Positions 10,239-22,572 of a stretch of 64,000 bases of DNA are shown in pieces (the stretch's first letter is position 1; every line of letters starts with the position of its first letter). Under the pieces are notes generated by a model. It saw only the letters and a program-made list of their open reading frames with translations. It was not told where the DNA came from and searched no databases. Origin of the DNA: Pontederia crassipes (taxonomy: Eukaryota; Streptophyta; Magnoliopsida; Commelinales; Pontederiaceae). Made by a program: the position numbers and the translations under genes. The stretch lies in assembly GCA_030549335.1 (NCBI GenBank), contig CM060194.1:72514077-72578076 (forward strand), in the 5' to 3' direction.

Positions 10239-13200
10239 TCATAGATATAGAGGCAATCCAAAGTTCTGGTAGGACCTGATACAACCGTCCCTGCCTGCAG
10301 TCACTATCACTTGACCCCAGGCATGAGACCTGTATTGGGAAGGAGTCTTCAAAAACTTGTAGTGCGATCTGCAAAAGGTAGATGCAGAAGAGTCTGAAGG
10401 AAGTTTCTCCTCAGGCCACGTAACCGAGCCCTTTGATACGAACCCAGAGAATGACTCATGGCTTAGAACGAAACCACCATAAGGAGGTAGATACAGGGAA
10501 TTCAAGCCAAATGTATCGTCCACATGACAGTTACAATCTTTGCACCCTACTTCGACACAGGATGTCTCTTGCTGCAGATGGAGAGTAGTTGAGTCCGGGG
10601 TAAGATGTCTCGACTGAAAGCCACTCCAGGGTATCGCAACCATCACGTTGCTAGACAAGAACCGCTCGAAAGAGTTGCTTTTCACAGGGTTGGATATGTG
10701 CATGTCAAGATCATGATTATTCCAGATATAGACATTTGAATCCTCACCGGAAGAAATAATATGCTGCCCATCTGCAGTGAATGATGCAGATAACTGACCT
10801 CCAGTACTCCGTAGACCTAATTCATCAAACATAAATGATGCATGAGGACAATGGACCCAAGATGGTTTAACAGAAATGAGCCATTTGAGGCCTGGAGGGC
10901 AGGCCCTTACCTTTGAATTTCGCAACAACATCAGCTCCATCAAAAATATGAATTTTTGAATCCGCAGAAACCACCATTAGTTTCCTTGGATTGGTTGGGC
11001 AAAACTGGAAAAAGCCAAAGTAATATATGAACTCGTGTTTTTGACCCCGAACAGCACATATGAATAACATGGAGAGGGGTGTATTGATCATGTGATATAC
11101 AAATAAGTTTCATATACCAAAGTACCTGGAAGCCAGTTATCCTCTTGAAGGACCTCGTGTTTTGTAGCACAGAGAGGTGAAAATCTATTTCTAGATGATT
11201 ATCTGAAGCAATAAAAGGAAAAGAAGTAGGTAAACATACACAAAGATTTATTGCAAAGCCATAAAGCGCTAGCCACTAAAGAAAGGAGCATTCAGAAATT
11301 AATCACTTTAGCATTTTCTCCAACTCAGCATTAGTTATACGACTTTGTTGATAAAAAAATATTCATGAAAAGTTTGTTAGAACTACATTACAGACTTAAC
11401 TCTTGACACAAAAATAATCAAAATTTTACATTTATCATGCTAATAATGCATTATTTTATATCTACAATTAGCAAAACAAAGAAGATTTCTGCAAAGTATA
11501 AGCTGTTTTGTTTTACTCCATTCCAGATTTATCGTAAACTATATTAACGAATTAAAATGCAAAATTGCATCTGAAAGCTCCATAGATAAGTTTTTTTAGA
11601 AGAAAAAGGGTGACTACCAAGTTTGATTGTCATCGTAAAAAGAGTATCATGTACATGTGGCACGCTCTCCAACAGAGAGTGGCAGTAAGGAAACTCGTAG
11701 ATAAGTTCAACTGTTCAAGTATGCAGACCTATTAATGAAAGCAGAAAGTAAGATATGAAAGAACTTTCGTCAAGCTACAAAAGGTTACCTTGTATATCAT
11801 AGAAGCGACAAGTGCCTGTCAGGGTGCCAACAACTACTCCCTGATATAAGAGGAAAAAAACAGAAATTGACAGGTTTAGAGGGGAAGTTAAATACGCATC
11901 AACCGTCAACAATGTTGAAGTACATTAGCATAACACACCTTCCCGTCAGGGCGGTAACAAACTGCAGTCACTATTTCTTTGGCATCAGCCCAATGTACCA
12001 CCTTACATCCTGGAATATCCCAGATACGGACTTTCCCATCTATGGAGCCACTAACAAAGAAGTTCTCTTCAATGGGGTTAAATTGAACACATGTCACTGC
12101 ATAATGTTTAAAACATTTAGAATACTAAAGAGTTTGACAGAGGAAAAGCATTAGTTGAGTTTTAAAACTATTCAAGGTAAATCTATACTTAGCAAAGCAT
12201 AAAGAAAAGTTATCAAGCTGCATACCATAATTTCTATGAGGGAAGACTTTCAGACAGTTTTGGGATCCAATTTGCCACATTCGTACAGTTTTATCCATAG
12301 ACGATGATAGCAAATACTGCAAGACAAAAATTTGACAATCAGAAAAAAGTCCACATACTCATAGTGTGCAAAGAATTCCTAGTAAGAGCTTGCTAAGTGG
12401 TAAAGTAATTACCTTACTAGTTGACCAAGATAGATCCAAAACATTTCCATCATGGCCACAGAACTCATGAATTGGCTCTGTAGATAGATGAAAAACTTCA
12501 TGTGGGATGACTGCACAAGCTGAATTTGAGATTTTGTTTAATTCCCTAGGTTTGATTTTCTTCACTCTGTCACTATGAGCAGCAGCCAATTCGGAGCTAT
12601 GATTCATCATGAAGTAGACACATGAAGGATCATCTTTAGGAATACAAAAGTCCCGAAACCCTCTGGATTTTGACACACGCCACACACGCACAATGCCATC
12701 TTCACCTCCAGTAGCTAAATATTGGCCATCTGGGCTGAACTTCATGGTCAAAATCGCACCATCATGAGCTTTGATATCTTGAATATTGAAGATCGCTGAT
12801 AACTCCTTTTGTTGCTTCCTGTGTCGGTGCACTTTGATCCTTCCTGATGTTGAACTGCTTCCCTTTGAGGGGATCTCCTTCCTGTGCATATCCACAACAT
12901 TCGCAACAGCACCCAATCTTTTCAACCAACCGATTCTTCTACTTGTTACTGCCTTCTCAAATTTGCTGTTAGGCGATTTATCAGGTCTTATTGATGCATT
13001 AACCTCCTTCCGCATAAATTTTTTAATAATGGATGATGAACCAAGAATTTTCTCAAATTCATCAGGTCCTAATGTTCGATTCGAACCAATTTCCCGGAGA
13101 CTCCTTAGCTTACCATCTTTACCCAACTCGTTTGCTATGAAGATTGTACCATCATCCAAATTCTTGATCCTGCACATGAAGGTCTCTTCAAAGGACTCAT

Positions 13201-13618
13201 CATCAAATGGGATACTTGTTTCATCACTGGACCGACTGGACGTTGAACATGTGTTCTCCGGAGACGAGCTCCTTAGTACGGCCCCTGATTCGATTGAGGC
13301 TCTCCCTGTGTCTGGCTGGTCCTCATCGCCGACCTTTGATCCTTCCTCTTCACTCTCTGGCTCTGTATGTGACCCATTCATCTGATCCAGACCCATCAAC
13401 CTCATGAATCTGCTCCTCCGTGTCCTCACGCTGTCAGGATCCTTCAACCAGAATGCAGGATACGGACCGTTCAACGCCCAATTGCTGAGCATTTTTTCAT
13501 CAGACAATGAACTATTACCCGCTGGACTGCCGGGACATGAACTGGAAGCGGATGAGATGTCATCCCTCGAGTCGAAAAACTGATCTTCCTCTTCTTCATG
13601 GCCGAAGCTCTCCGACAT
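10239..13618 (-). CDS. WD40-repeat protein, plant WDR44-like, seven coding exons
   Basis: Coding exons on the minus strand: 13618-12413, 12316-12226, 12096-11939, 11840-11789, 11202-11126, 11004-10911, 10816-10239. All junctions are GT-AG and phases fit (0,1,0,1,0,1), giving 751 residues plus stop. Residues 1-270 are an acidic, Ser-rich, probably disordered leader with conserved blocks ([20 protein letters not shown] at 53-71; [20 protein letters not shown] at 147-166). WD repeats follow: 282-314 ([20 protein letters not shown]...VRVWRV), 384-426, 433-470 (VTCVQFNP...VRIWDIP), then weaker blades including 529-551, 567-592 and 723-745; the end GLPLYL fits the family. WD40 propellers are protein-interaction scaffolds; the exact partner is unknown. 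The ATG at 13618 is chosen because an upstream in-frame extension has only a GTG and lies on a splice acceptor. WDR44 of animals binds Rab11; that role is not shown for plants. Confidence 0.93.
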
Positions 13619-14680
13619 TTTCTTTTTCTTCACTGCAAATCAATAAGCAAAGAAGTCGTCTCAGCCAAATATATGCCCCGATAAAGCAGAAAAGAATAAA
13701 TGGAAACTCTCCAATTCGGATTTACTTCCATTATGGCAGTCCAAATATCACATAAATCAAGACCGCTTAATAGCATCCGATTGCAAATCAGAATTAAATA
13801 GGCTATCAAAAGTAATGTTAAAAGGGGAAACAATTCATTGCCTGTTCTGCCGTAGAAAGGCTCGAATTGCGACACTCATTGCGCAGAATTCAGCGCAGCA
13901 CAGACCTTTAAAATAAAAATAAAAAAAACAAATTTTGACGACGAACAACAGGGAAAAAACACTCAAAAGAAAAGATTGACCGCATAAAAAATGAAAACGA
14001 ATCTACTATAACCACGAGGAAATCTTCTGAAGGAGGGATAAGAAGAAGAACAGGGGCGGCCCGCCCACCTGCGCTCCCATTAAAATCTTGGAACTCCGCC
14101 AAGCAACCAATCTCTACAGAGATCTCCAGCTCTCCATTTGCTAATTCTTTTTGCTTCCTGCTGGGAAGAAGTAGGGCTCAAAATCTGATTTTTAACAATA
14201 AAAAAAACGATCTTGGAGCAAAAAGAAACATAATGGCGAAAGGGAGGGCGTACCCTCGATCGCCACAACCGGGTGGCCCGATGAACGAGAGCTGGAGAGG
14301 CGTCTGCCTGCTTTGCTTTAGCTCCAATTCTCCACCTTGTATTCTTCCAGGCTTTCAGCCATTTCCAATCTCCTCCTTCTATTATTATTATTATCCTCCT
14401 CCCTCTTGCTGTGGCTGCTGCTGCTGCTGCTGCCAAAATCTCATCCGCTTTCTTTCTTTTATTTCCGGATCCCGACCAAAAGACCGAAATTGCCCAGTGC
14501 TCTTCGATCTCTTCTTGCAGCCTTGCCTCCCAAAACTTTACCCAGACCCCAACAAAGTAGTAACCCTCTCTCTCTCTCCCCCCTCCTCTCTCTCTCCAGT
14601 CTCCACCCTACGCCCATGCACCAAGTCCCAAGTAATTGTGGCATTTGTAGTACGAGTGGCGTGAGAGCCTCGTTAACAGA
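13619..14680 (-). promoter_or_regulatory. 5' leader, leader intron and promoter of the WD40 gene
   Basis: A splice acceptor (TTTGCAG, ending at 13633) lies 15 bp before the start codon, so the leader contains at least one intron; a candidate donor is GCAG/GTGGGC near 14068, and GAGG/GTACGC near 14253 is another. The upstream leader has GA-rich tracts (14566-14600), a CAG-type triplet run and an ATT-type triplet run near 14379-14432, and short upstream frames. An AT-rich TATA-like stretch lies at 14703-14725. Exact start and donor need transcript evidence. Confidence 0.55.
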
Positions 14681-14725
14681 ATCCGTTCTTCATTTCCATA
14701 AAACATATATTATATTAATATATTA

Positions 14726-16570
14726 AGCATTTTACTTTAAATTGTATTATGTCATTAGAGGATCACTGATAATAACATAATTGATGAGGAACAACTAATC
14801 TATAATCTGCTTTTCTAGACGAGATAAAAAGTTACTCTGCCCATGAACAGAAATGGAGCCTATTTATTTACTGATAATTAAGTCCTCCATGGAAGTCTCA
14901 AAACAATTACAGACAAGAATCAGAAGGTGGTGGTCTTAGGCAATTTAACGATATCTGCTGAGATTAAAATGTACGAAAAGTACGTGTCGAGGGCAGACAG
15001 CGACTTGGAGTTGCCTAAGAACAACTCGTTTTTTTTTTTACATTTAACTTTGCACATTCCTAAATTTTAGTTTTGTTTCCATGAAAAGAAACGAAGAAAA
15101 GGTGGCCATCTTTGGTGCGAAACAAGAGGACGTGCCAGTCAATTGAAAGTGTAGATATTCCAAGAACTTACGCATGCAGGAGAGGTAAAGATCATTTACA
15201 ATGGAAAATCAATGGGAGCAGGAGTTGAGTAAACATCAACTTCTTTAAATAAAAGTTTTGAGTTTAATTTTTTGTGAATATACAAAATTTTTATTTGAGC
15301 CTCGTAGTTATCGTGTTATCCGATATGACATCAAATTAGTCGAACTCGATGATAGATCGAGACTCTAACTTATTATTAGTGCATTTTACATTGTATGAAT
15401 TAGACCATCTGCGTCGTTTCCGACTTCTTAAAAGTGGCAACAAAAGAATTACAATGAAAAACTCGAGTTGAATTTTTAGGAAAATGTCTGAATAAAGGGG
15501 GTGAAAGTACGGATTTCGTTTGTATGCTGATCTCAGGTGAATATTTTTTTAAGAAGGTTTAACCAAAAGTCATTGATGGAGATGCCATGTCAAACTCTGT
15601 TAGAGTAACATCATGTTTTCTTTTTCGAAAAAAAAAGTACCAAAACCTTCTAGATATTATGTCTTCTTTGTTTCCAAACATTATTAAAATTTCTTGTAGT
15701 TTATATTGCTGCCTTCGACAGGTCTCTTTTGTGGTGTTGTTGATGACATTTATTTGATGATGAGTTCAATGTTGGTTTAGATTTATACACGTTATAAAAA
15801 AATTTGTATATACACCTTGTTTTAAAAAATAATATCGTACTTAAACTTAGAAAGATTTATTTAGACGTAAATAAAATTTTGTAACAAAAAAAAAGAGGTT
15901 CGTGTGCTAGAAAACTTGAAATAAATAAAAATCACCATTGGTGCTAGTTATTTTTCTATATTAAGTTTTAATTTGATTTATCTATGGTTATGTTTGCTTC
16001 TCACTCCTTGTTGTGTCTGTAACAGAAGTGTCACTAGGATTATTTGATTATACTCATAATATTCTGAATATGGGGAAAAATAAGCTAAAAAGAGAAGAAC
16101 ATTTTCTGCCAACGAATTTTGGTCCCATAATTCACCTCATGATTTCTCGGACATTTTATGTACTGAACTATTTGGCAATTATCAATGCAACTTAATTTTT
16201 TTTTCCAAAAAACATGTATTACAGCATTTGTTATTTTTTGAGAAGCTGTTATAACTTCTATAAATTGTGAAACAAAAGCCTACCAGAGAAATATCATGTA
16301 CTATTATATATTTTCTGAACTTAAATCATGGACATCGTAAATCGTTTTTTTTAATTCATCAAATATTATTAGCAGCTGACTACTCAGATTTGAGTGGAGA
16401 ATACAGATATTCTCAAATGATAGTGTTAAGAACATAAAATAATTAATATTATTCTTTCCTAATTATTTGAGTTTTTAGAAAAAAAATGTTAAACACATTA
16501 AATAAAACTAGATATCAAGATTTTAAATCTTGTTAATTTCTTATAAAAATATATTTTCTTCCTTAATTAT
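14726..16570. other. Spacer without recognisable gene
   Basis: The sequence is AT-rich with no long supported frame. A stretch near 15235-15380 (TCGAACTCGATGATAGATCG) resembles short dispersed motifs elsewhere in the window (near 19700), suggesting old repeat debris. Confidence 0.5.
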
Positions 16571-16977
16571 TATCACAATCTTGGCAATGAAATTTAATAT
16601 GGATAAAGAATAGAATATCTGGACATTCTTGATAATACAATCAAATGTAATGTAGAATAGAAATAACGCCATCAAATTTCATTTTTAACGAAACCACCTT
16701 ATGAAATCACTTATTTTTGCACAAAATAAAGAATAGAATAAAGATATTCTCCTTATTTTCCATTTTTTCATATTTTTTATTTCATTATTATAATAATAAT
16801 AATTTTAAAATATTTTTATTATAAAGATACTAAAGTTATTCTTTTCAATCAAATAACAAGTAGAATAAGAATATAATTAGCTTTAAAATAAAATTTGTAT
16901 TCGAAATCCCCTAACCAAACGGCCTGCTTTACAAAATTTGGTTACCATATCGAATTTCATCGCCAAGATTGTGATAA
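16571..16977. mobile_element. MITE-like TIR element with TA flanks
   Basis: Near-perfect inverted ends: left TCACAATCTTGGCAATGAAA, right (reverse complement) TCACAATCTTGGCGATGAAA, continuing similarly to ATATGG. Both are flanked by TA, as expected for a mariner/Stowaway-type insertion, although the ends are not the classic Stowaway sequence. The interior carries a CCAAACGGCC motif near 16915 that is itself typical of a second transposon end, so a nested insertion is possible. Confidence 0.65.
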
Positions 16978-17267
16978 AAAAAATGTTGTCTGAAGTTAGA
17001 ACTTAGCGTTGGGCTAAGATCTTTGTTTTGAGTACACTAGAAAATAGATTAAACTCAAAATATATTCTCTTACATTCACTTTTTAAAAATAAAATGTTTT
17101 AGCCAAGACTGTGTTACTTTTCTTTCTTGAAATTTCAGTAGAAGTCATGTGAAGAATAATAAAGAAATTTGTCCTTGGACATTTTTTATTTGTCTAAAAA
17201 GTAATTAATGAACATCTAATTAATCCGAGTGACGGTCTTCCAACAGTATCTTTGAAATTTAAATTTG

Positions 17268-17870
17268 GGTTATTTTCTCTAAGCATCTAAACTATCATAA
17301 TTTTCTAGATCTAACTTTAAATTACGAACTTCACTTTTTAAGTCCCTAATTTTTTACGATTTTTTTCAGTTTGATCTTTCCGTCCAATTCCGTCAACTTC
17401 TCGGTTCACTTTGATTTTTTTTATTTATGAAAAGTCCATTATACCCTTGCAAAAAAAAATTTTTGGTTTAAAATAATATATAATAATAAATATAAAAAAT
17501 TAAAAAAAGGACAGGGGAGGACGACGGCTCCCCCGTCGCTTGAGCGCGAGCGAGCTCGCCGACGAGAGAGAAAAGGGGGGCGCGCTCGTATTCAGACGAG
17601 CTCTCTCCGACGCGAGTGAGCGAGCTCACACTCAGACAAGCTCTCGCCGGCGCGAGCAAGCTCACTCGCGCTCAGATGAACTTGCTCGCCGCGCTCAGGT
17701 TCGCTCACTCGCGCTCAAACAAACGAGCCACGCTCAGGCGAGCGAGCCACGGGGTTGCTCCCGCGACACCTGAGGAGAGGGCATTAGTGAAAAAATATTA
17801 AATATATAAATTTAAGGGTCATTTTTATTAACCGCTTAAATTTTTAAAATTGTTGATTATTTTGCTCTAG
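17268..17870. mobile_element. Possible non-autonomous DNA element carrying a GC-rich core
   Basis: The left part (GGTTATTTTCTCTAAGCATC) matches in kind the ends of the element at 20545-22535, and the flank sequence on both sides is AT-rich and repeat-like. The right end is not clearly an inverted match, so the limits are provisional. Confidence 0.35.
17505..17785. repeat. GC-rich island with degenerate GCTCGC/GAGCTC repeats
   Basis: An abrupt GC-rich block in AT-rich surroundings is built from variants of GCGAGC, GAGCTC and CACTCGCGCTCA. Open frames on both strands follow from composition and from the repeat, not from a conserved protein. It may be a captured or amplified fragment inside a DNA transposon. 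Confidence 0.6.
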
Positions 17871-17879
17871 ATAATTAGA

Positions 17880-20544
17880 AGGAAATCGCGCAGTAAGAAC
17901 CCCTTGGATGTGTCATAAAAATTAACTACCGACACTCCATTGGCATGCTAAAATACTGCAAGAGCCAGTTCGATTATTAAAAGAAAGAATTAAATACAAA
18001 TGCAACATCTTGCGGATGTTACATCACTGTAACATATTACTTATATCTGAGTAATTAATCTTGTTCTTGTATTTAGTGGATGATAATTTTTTTCTCTTTC
18101 GCTTTCTCTCTTTCATTATTGATCATAATGCTCAATGATAATCGAATAGAAAAGGTCGATGTTTGATATGACATAGCATTTAATAAGAAATGCAACACCT
18201 GAAACATACATTATTAGCCAAAATATAACACTTTTCTTGTAATTTTCCATGTATAGCGTTGGCGTTGGACACAATGTCCAATCTAAATCACGATTCCTCC
18301 TAAATTTTTTATGAATAATCGAATTGACAAATTAATTTAAATGGAGTGAAAAATGATGAATCAAATAATTAATGTGATATATTTTTATTATTAAAAATAA
18401 AATTATAAAATAAAACATATGACAATACTTTTGTTAAAATATATTATTTAAATGTAAAATTCATATTTTAAATTAATTATATTTAATAAAATATTTAATT
18501 TTTAATGAAATAATAAGTAATAATATTATTATATTAATTTTTTAAATTTTTTTATATTTTTAAATATTTTATTTTATAAGAGAAATGTGTGCGATAAAAT
18601 AAAATAAAAAATGAAAAATGAAATAAGTCATGCAAGAAAAATAAAAATGATCGATTTACCTAGAGTGTTTCGGTTTCACAAAAAAGATGAAACATTTGAG
18701 GTTTTAGTTCCTTTATAGGAATTTAATTTTCAAGTTTGCGTTTATCGTTTGGCGGAACCAGAGGGAACAAATGTATGATTCTAGCTTGATTCTGTTGCCA
18801 AGTAGTTGTCGAGAACCAATCACATATATCATAAGAAAATATCAGCTAGAATTAATTTTGAAAAACATTTAATTGAGAAACTCTTTGTTTGGATAAAACA
18901 TTTAATAAAGTGGTCCTAAGTGGAAGAACAAAATTAGCCTTCTTTTCCTTCCATTTGATAAAAACAATAGATTATTTCAGATAAAAACGAAATTTTTTTC
19001 CTCTTTGCTCTTTCCAATTTAGGTACAAAATTACTAATCCTACACTAAATCAATATTACAAAAGCGACTTAAATATATTTTACTTTTCAAATTATTCTAT
19101 GATTTTTTGCGTAGTTTTATTATGTAACGATCATCCAATGATTTTTATTAATCTAAAGACCAAATCAATAAATCTCATTGTGACAAAAATAATTGATTTA
19201 TTTTTAATACTGTAGTTGCGATACGATATCACAAAGCACAAAAAGACACGGAGAAAGATCGCATAAATCAATAAATGATATCTACGTGATCTAATTCTCG
19301 TCAAGTCGATGTTTGAGTGGGTCACAACATATAACGTCGGGTTTACTTCCATCAACTTTGAGCCATTCCCCACACTTTTTTTATTTCCCAATTTTATGTA
19401 TTTCCTTTGTCATCACGTCAGATATAAAACTTAACAACTTTTATCACGATCAATTTCGAGTGATATGTATATGATGTCTCGTTTTTTTTGTCACACGTTT
19501 TAATTATGATGTTTCTTATTATTATTCCAAATGATATGACATGGTAAAATAATGGTGTTATAGGAAACATTCGTTTTATTCATCGGATTTCAAATTCAGG
19601 ATCTGCTGAACATGGCAAATTGAATTAGACGATATATTAATTTTCTTTGAAAAAAAAGTAAATATTAGAAAGAATGACATCTTTATATCTATGATTTTAC
19701 AAATCACAACTCGATCAAATTCAACTCGACGGTAGATTGATCTTTAAAGCGAAAACAAAACTCAATATACAGTAAAGTTGACATTGCTATTATCCAAAAA
19801 TGTTGAATTTGTAAGCCCTATGTACTAGGCATCTAACATATAAAATAATAGAATAAACTGTGTGAGTGGAAATGCATGTTATGAATCATGAATGAGCTCT
19901 TATATATATTAATGATCTCCATTTTATATAAGAAAAAGGTGGAAGTATGTCCAGCGAAGAACACGATGCATCTGCGAGATGTCGGATTGTGTGTTTCGAT
20001 TGTAAAAATAATAATATGCAAAAATGATATGTAAAAAAAATGCATTAGCTAAACCTTATTGTAATGGATTCTTTTATAATATTTTGTTATTTGATTATTG
20101 GAAGGCAGAAATTCAATTGTGGTGTCCAAATCGACGGCGGAGGAATGACAGGATGCGGCAGGCACGGCGGGGTCTTAAAAAAACGGCTTTTTCCTAGTAG
20201 CAAATTGAACGGCTTAAAATACGCCCACGTGGATTCCCTGACGTCATAGCATACCACGGATTCCTTCTGTTGGTTGAAAAACGACTGCCATAAAAATATT
20301 TTTAATAAATTTTATTCGATAATAAAAGGATTAAATATATGCAAGTAAGCTTTTTTGAGGTTTAACCTTTCTTATTTTCTAAATTTCCTTTCGAGTTCGC
20401 CCATAATGTGACAATAACTAGAAGAAATACGCATTTGTTTTCTAGAAACATAATAATTTCAAAATATTTCTTCTTTTTTTATTTTTCACTTCGTAAAAGG
20501 AGTACATGAAAAATAGATTAAACTAAAATTCTAATATATATATA
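17880..20544. other. AT-rich spacer without recognisable gene
   Basis: No supported coding sequence. It includes one copy of a dispersed AT-rich repeat (18340-18520) and short dispersed motifs near 19700. Confidence 0.5.
18340..18520 (-). repeat. Dispersed AT-rich repeat, copy 1
   Basis: Reverse-complemented, this stretch resembles 58560-58790: shared pieces include ATTAAATATAATT and TTTTATTTTATAATTT(T)ATTTT in the same order. Both copies are decayed, so the limits are approximate. Confidence 0.4.
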
Positions 20545-20582
20545 GGTTATTTTCTTAGACCTCTTAAACTGTCTTTTACATA

Positions 20583-22002
20583 CACTATAAGAAAATACAT
20601 CATTAGAGAAGAAAAATTTAGTCATTAATATTTAAATTCAAGTCGTTATTAGTCATTAGCGATCAACATTTTTCGTCGTCATCCGTCGTTATAGATGCTG
20701 CCATTAAAAGTCAATAACGACGGCTTAAAGGTGTCCGTTAAAAGTCATCAACGATCAGAAATAATTCGATCGTTAAAACTATATAAAGACCATTTAGTTG
20801 GTCGTTGAATATATTAATTGCTAGAAATATCTTTGTCGTTGATAATCGTCAATGTCTAGTAATCCCGTCGTTAAAAATTATCAACGACAAGAAATAATCT
20901 GATCGTTAAAACTATATAAGGAACATTTAATTGGTCGTCGAATACATTAATGCTAGAAATATCTTTATCGTTGATAATCTTCAACGACTAGTAATATCGT
21001 CGTTATTGATCATCAATGACCAGAAATAATTCAATCATTAAAACCAATATTATCACGATCGGATCGGACCGGTTGGTACGACCGATCGGACTATCAACCG
21101 ATCACTAAAATAAACTTGAATCACCCCTAAAACCAGAGTGAAGATTGGATCATTTTGAACTATTTCAAATCGGTCAAGAATCGATCAAACCGGACAGAAC
21201 CGGGCAAAACCGAATATAACCGGCCAAAATTGGTCTGAGTGAATCGATTAAGTTAAAAATTTTATTTTAAATCAAATTTTGTGTTGACTCATTGCCTACT
21301 TCTGTAGCACATTTTATAGAGGATGTGTTGCTTTCACTTTCTTAGTGTCTTAAATGTGGAACTATTCACTTGTGCATATGTTTCTTTTGTTCTACTTATT
21401 TAATAACTAAATTTTGTCTTTATTTTTTTATATTACAGTGTAACTTTCTATTGTAATTTTTTTAATAATTCATTTTTTTATTTATTTAATTTATGAATGT
21501 TAAACTATTTTATATACATTTTTTTATTTTTTCCCCTCATATTATGGCATTTAAATTTATAAAACACTAATAATTTGGGTTTTATATTCAATTTTATAAA
21601 AAATTTGGGAGAAATTCTATTAGATTTTGTAACGATTTTTTTTTCTTTCTATTGGATTTTATCGCATGTAATTATTAACTAAATGCATAAACTAATTTAT
21701 TTTTTAAAATTGATGTTGCCTGAGAAATTAGTGGAAGGAAATGTTTAATTCTCACCAAATAAAATATTAATTGTATGCCTACTTGATCTTAATTTATAAA
21801 TAATTAATGACGACAAAATTTAATAGTAATTAATAATAACTTTTAGCGATCGAAATTTACTTTTTTGAGATTAATATTTTTCTCTTTCGTTAATAATGTG
21901 TTTAATAATGTCCATATTTTTCTTGCTAATTGACTATTTTTAATTACTATTTTTTGTCTCGACATTAATAGTTGGTCATTAAAGATCCATTTTCTTGTAA
22001 TG
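20583..22002. mobile_element. Non-autonomous CACTA transposon, 1420 bp
   Basis: The ends are CACTATAAGAAAAT and ATTTTCTTGTAATG (inverted, one mismatch from CATTACAAGAAAAT), and the element is flanked by a 3-bp ATA duplication (20580-20582 and 22003-22005), the size expected for CACTA. No transposase frame is present. Subterminal sequence has many CGTCGTT/AACGAC motifs in both orientations. The interior 21050-21240 has CGGACCGG-type repeats. Confidence 0.92.
20746..21060. repeat. Subterminal tandem repeats, unit about 132 bp
   Basis: CATCAACGATCAGAAAT (20746), TATCAACGACAAGAAAT (20879) and CATCAATGACCAGAAAT (21011) open successive units that continue with ATCGTTAAAACTATATAA and TGCTAGAAATATCTTT. 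This is the left subterminal region of the CACTA element, probably where transposase would bind. Confidence 0.8.
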
Positions 22003-22049
22003 ATATAATCATAATATATGAGTTATTTATGCGCCCTACGCCTATGCAT

Positions 22050-22345
22050 CCACGCCAGCGCTCCCAAGCTCCTCGTCACCTTCTGACGCGTTTGGCGCCG
22101 CCTCCTCTCTACCTACCTATGTGTTTGCGCCATCATCACACTCTTCATGGCCCAACTTCCTCGTCCTCCTGTTTCTCAATTGCAACGTCGTCTCCTTCCT
22201 CAGATACCCTCCGGACATCATCATCTACCTAGCACTATTTGTGGTCCTCATCTTCTCCATCGTCTACACCCACGCCATCGTCAATGGCAACCTCGACATG
22301 ATCACCATCCTCAAGCTCAAAGTCGTACCCTCCCTCCAACAACCC
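22050..22345 (+). pseudogene. GC-rich coding-like fragment inside a DNA element
   Basis: The block is much GC-richer than its flanks and has long frames in all three plus-strand phases. One frame (from 22121) gives a hydrophobic, membrane-like peptide (LFLNCNVVSFLRYPPDIIIY and a second apolar stretch). I do not recognise the parent protein. The setting, between transposon ends, suggests a captured host-gene exon (Pack-type), but this is an inference. Confidence 0.35.
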
Positions 22346-22572
22346 CCTTTATTTTTTATATATTATTTTAAACATTTAAACTAGTCTTTTAATAAATAGA
22401 AAAAAATTGACAGAATTAAATTGATGGACTAAAGTAAATTTGTAGTATAATTTAGGTATGTTATACGATGAGTTCATGTATTAGAGTTAAATGCAAAAGA
22501 TCGTGATAGTTTATACAAGGTTTAATGAAATAACCACACACACACATATACACACATTTGTGTGTATACGAA

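Larger units (their letters stand above)
20545..22535. mobile_element. Mutator-like or related TIR element, split by a CACTA insertion
   Basis: The left end reads GGTTATTTTCTTAGACCTCT and the right end, reverse-complemented, GGTTATTTCATTAAACCTTG, each followed by an AAACTRTC motif. Removing the CACTA element 20583-22002 and one ATA copy leaves a body of about 570 bp with a GC-rich coding-like core at 22050-22345. Flanks are AT and AC microsatellite sequence, so a target duplication cannot be confirmed. Confidence 0.5.

Noticed and set aside
12786..13407. Plus-strand frames of 199 and 66 codons across the WD40 gene
   Set aside because: They are antisense shadows of the first coding exon.
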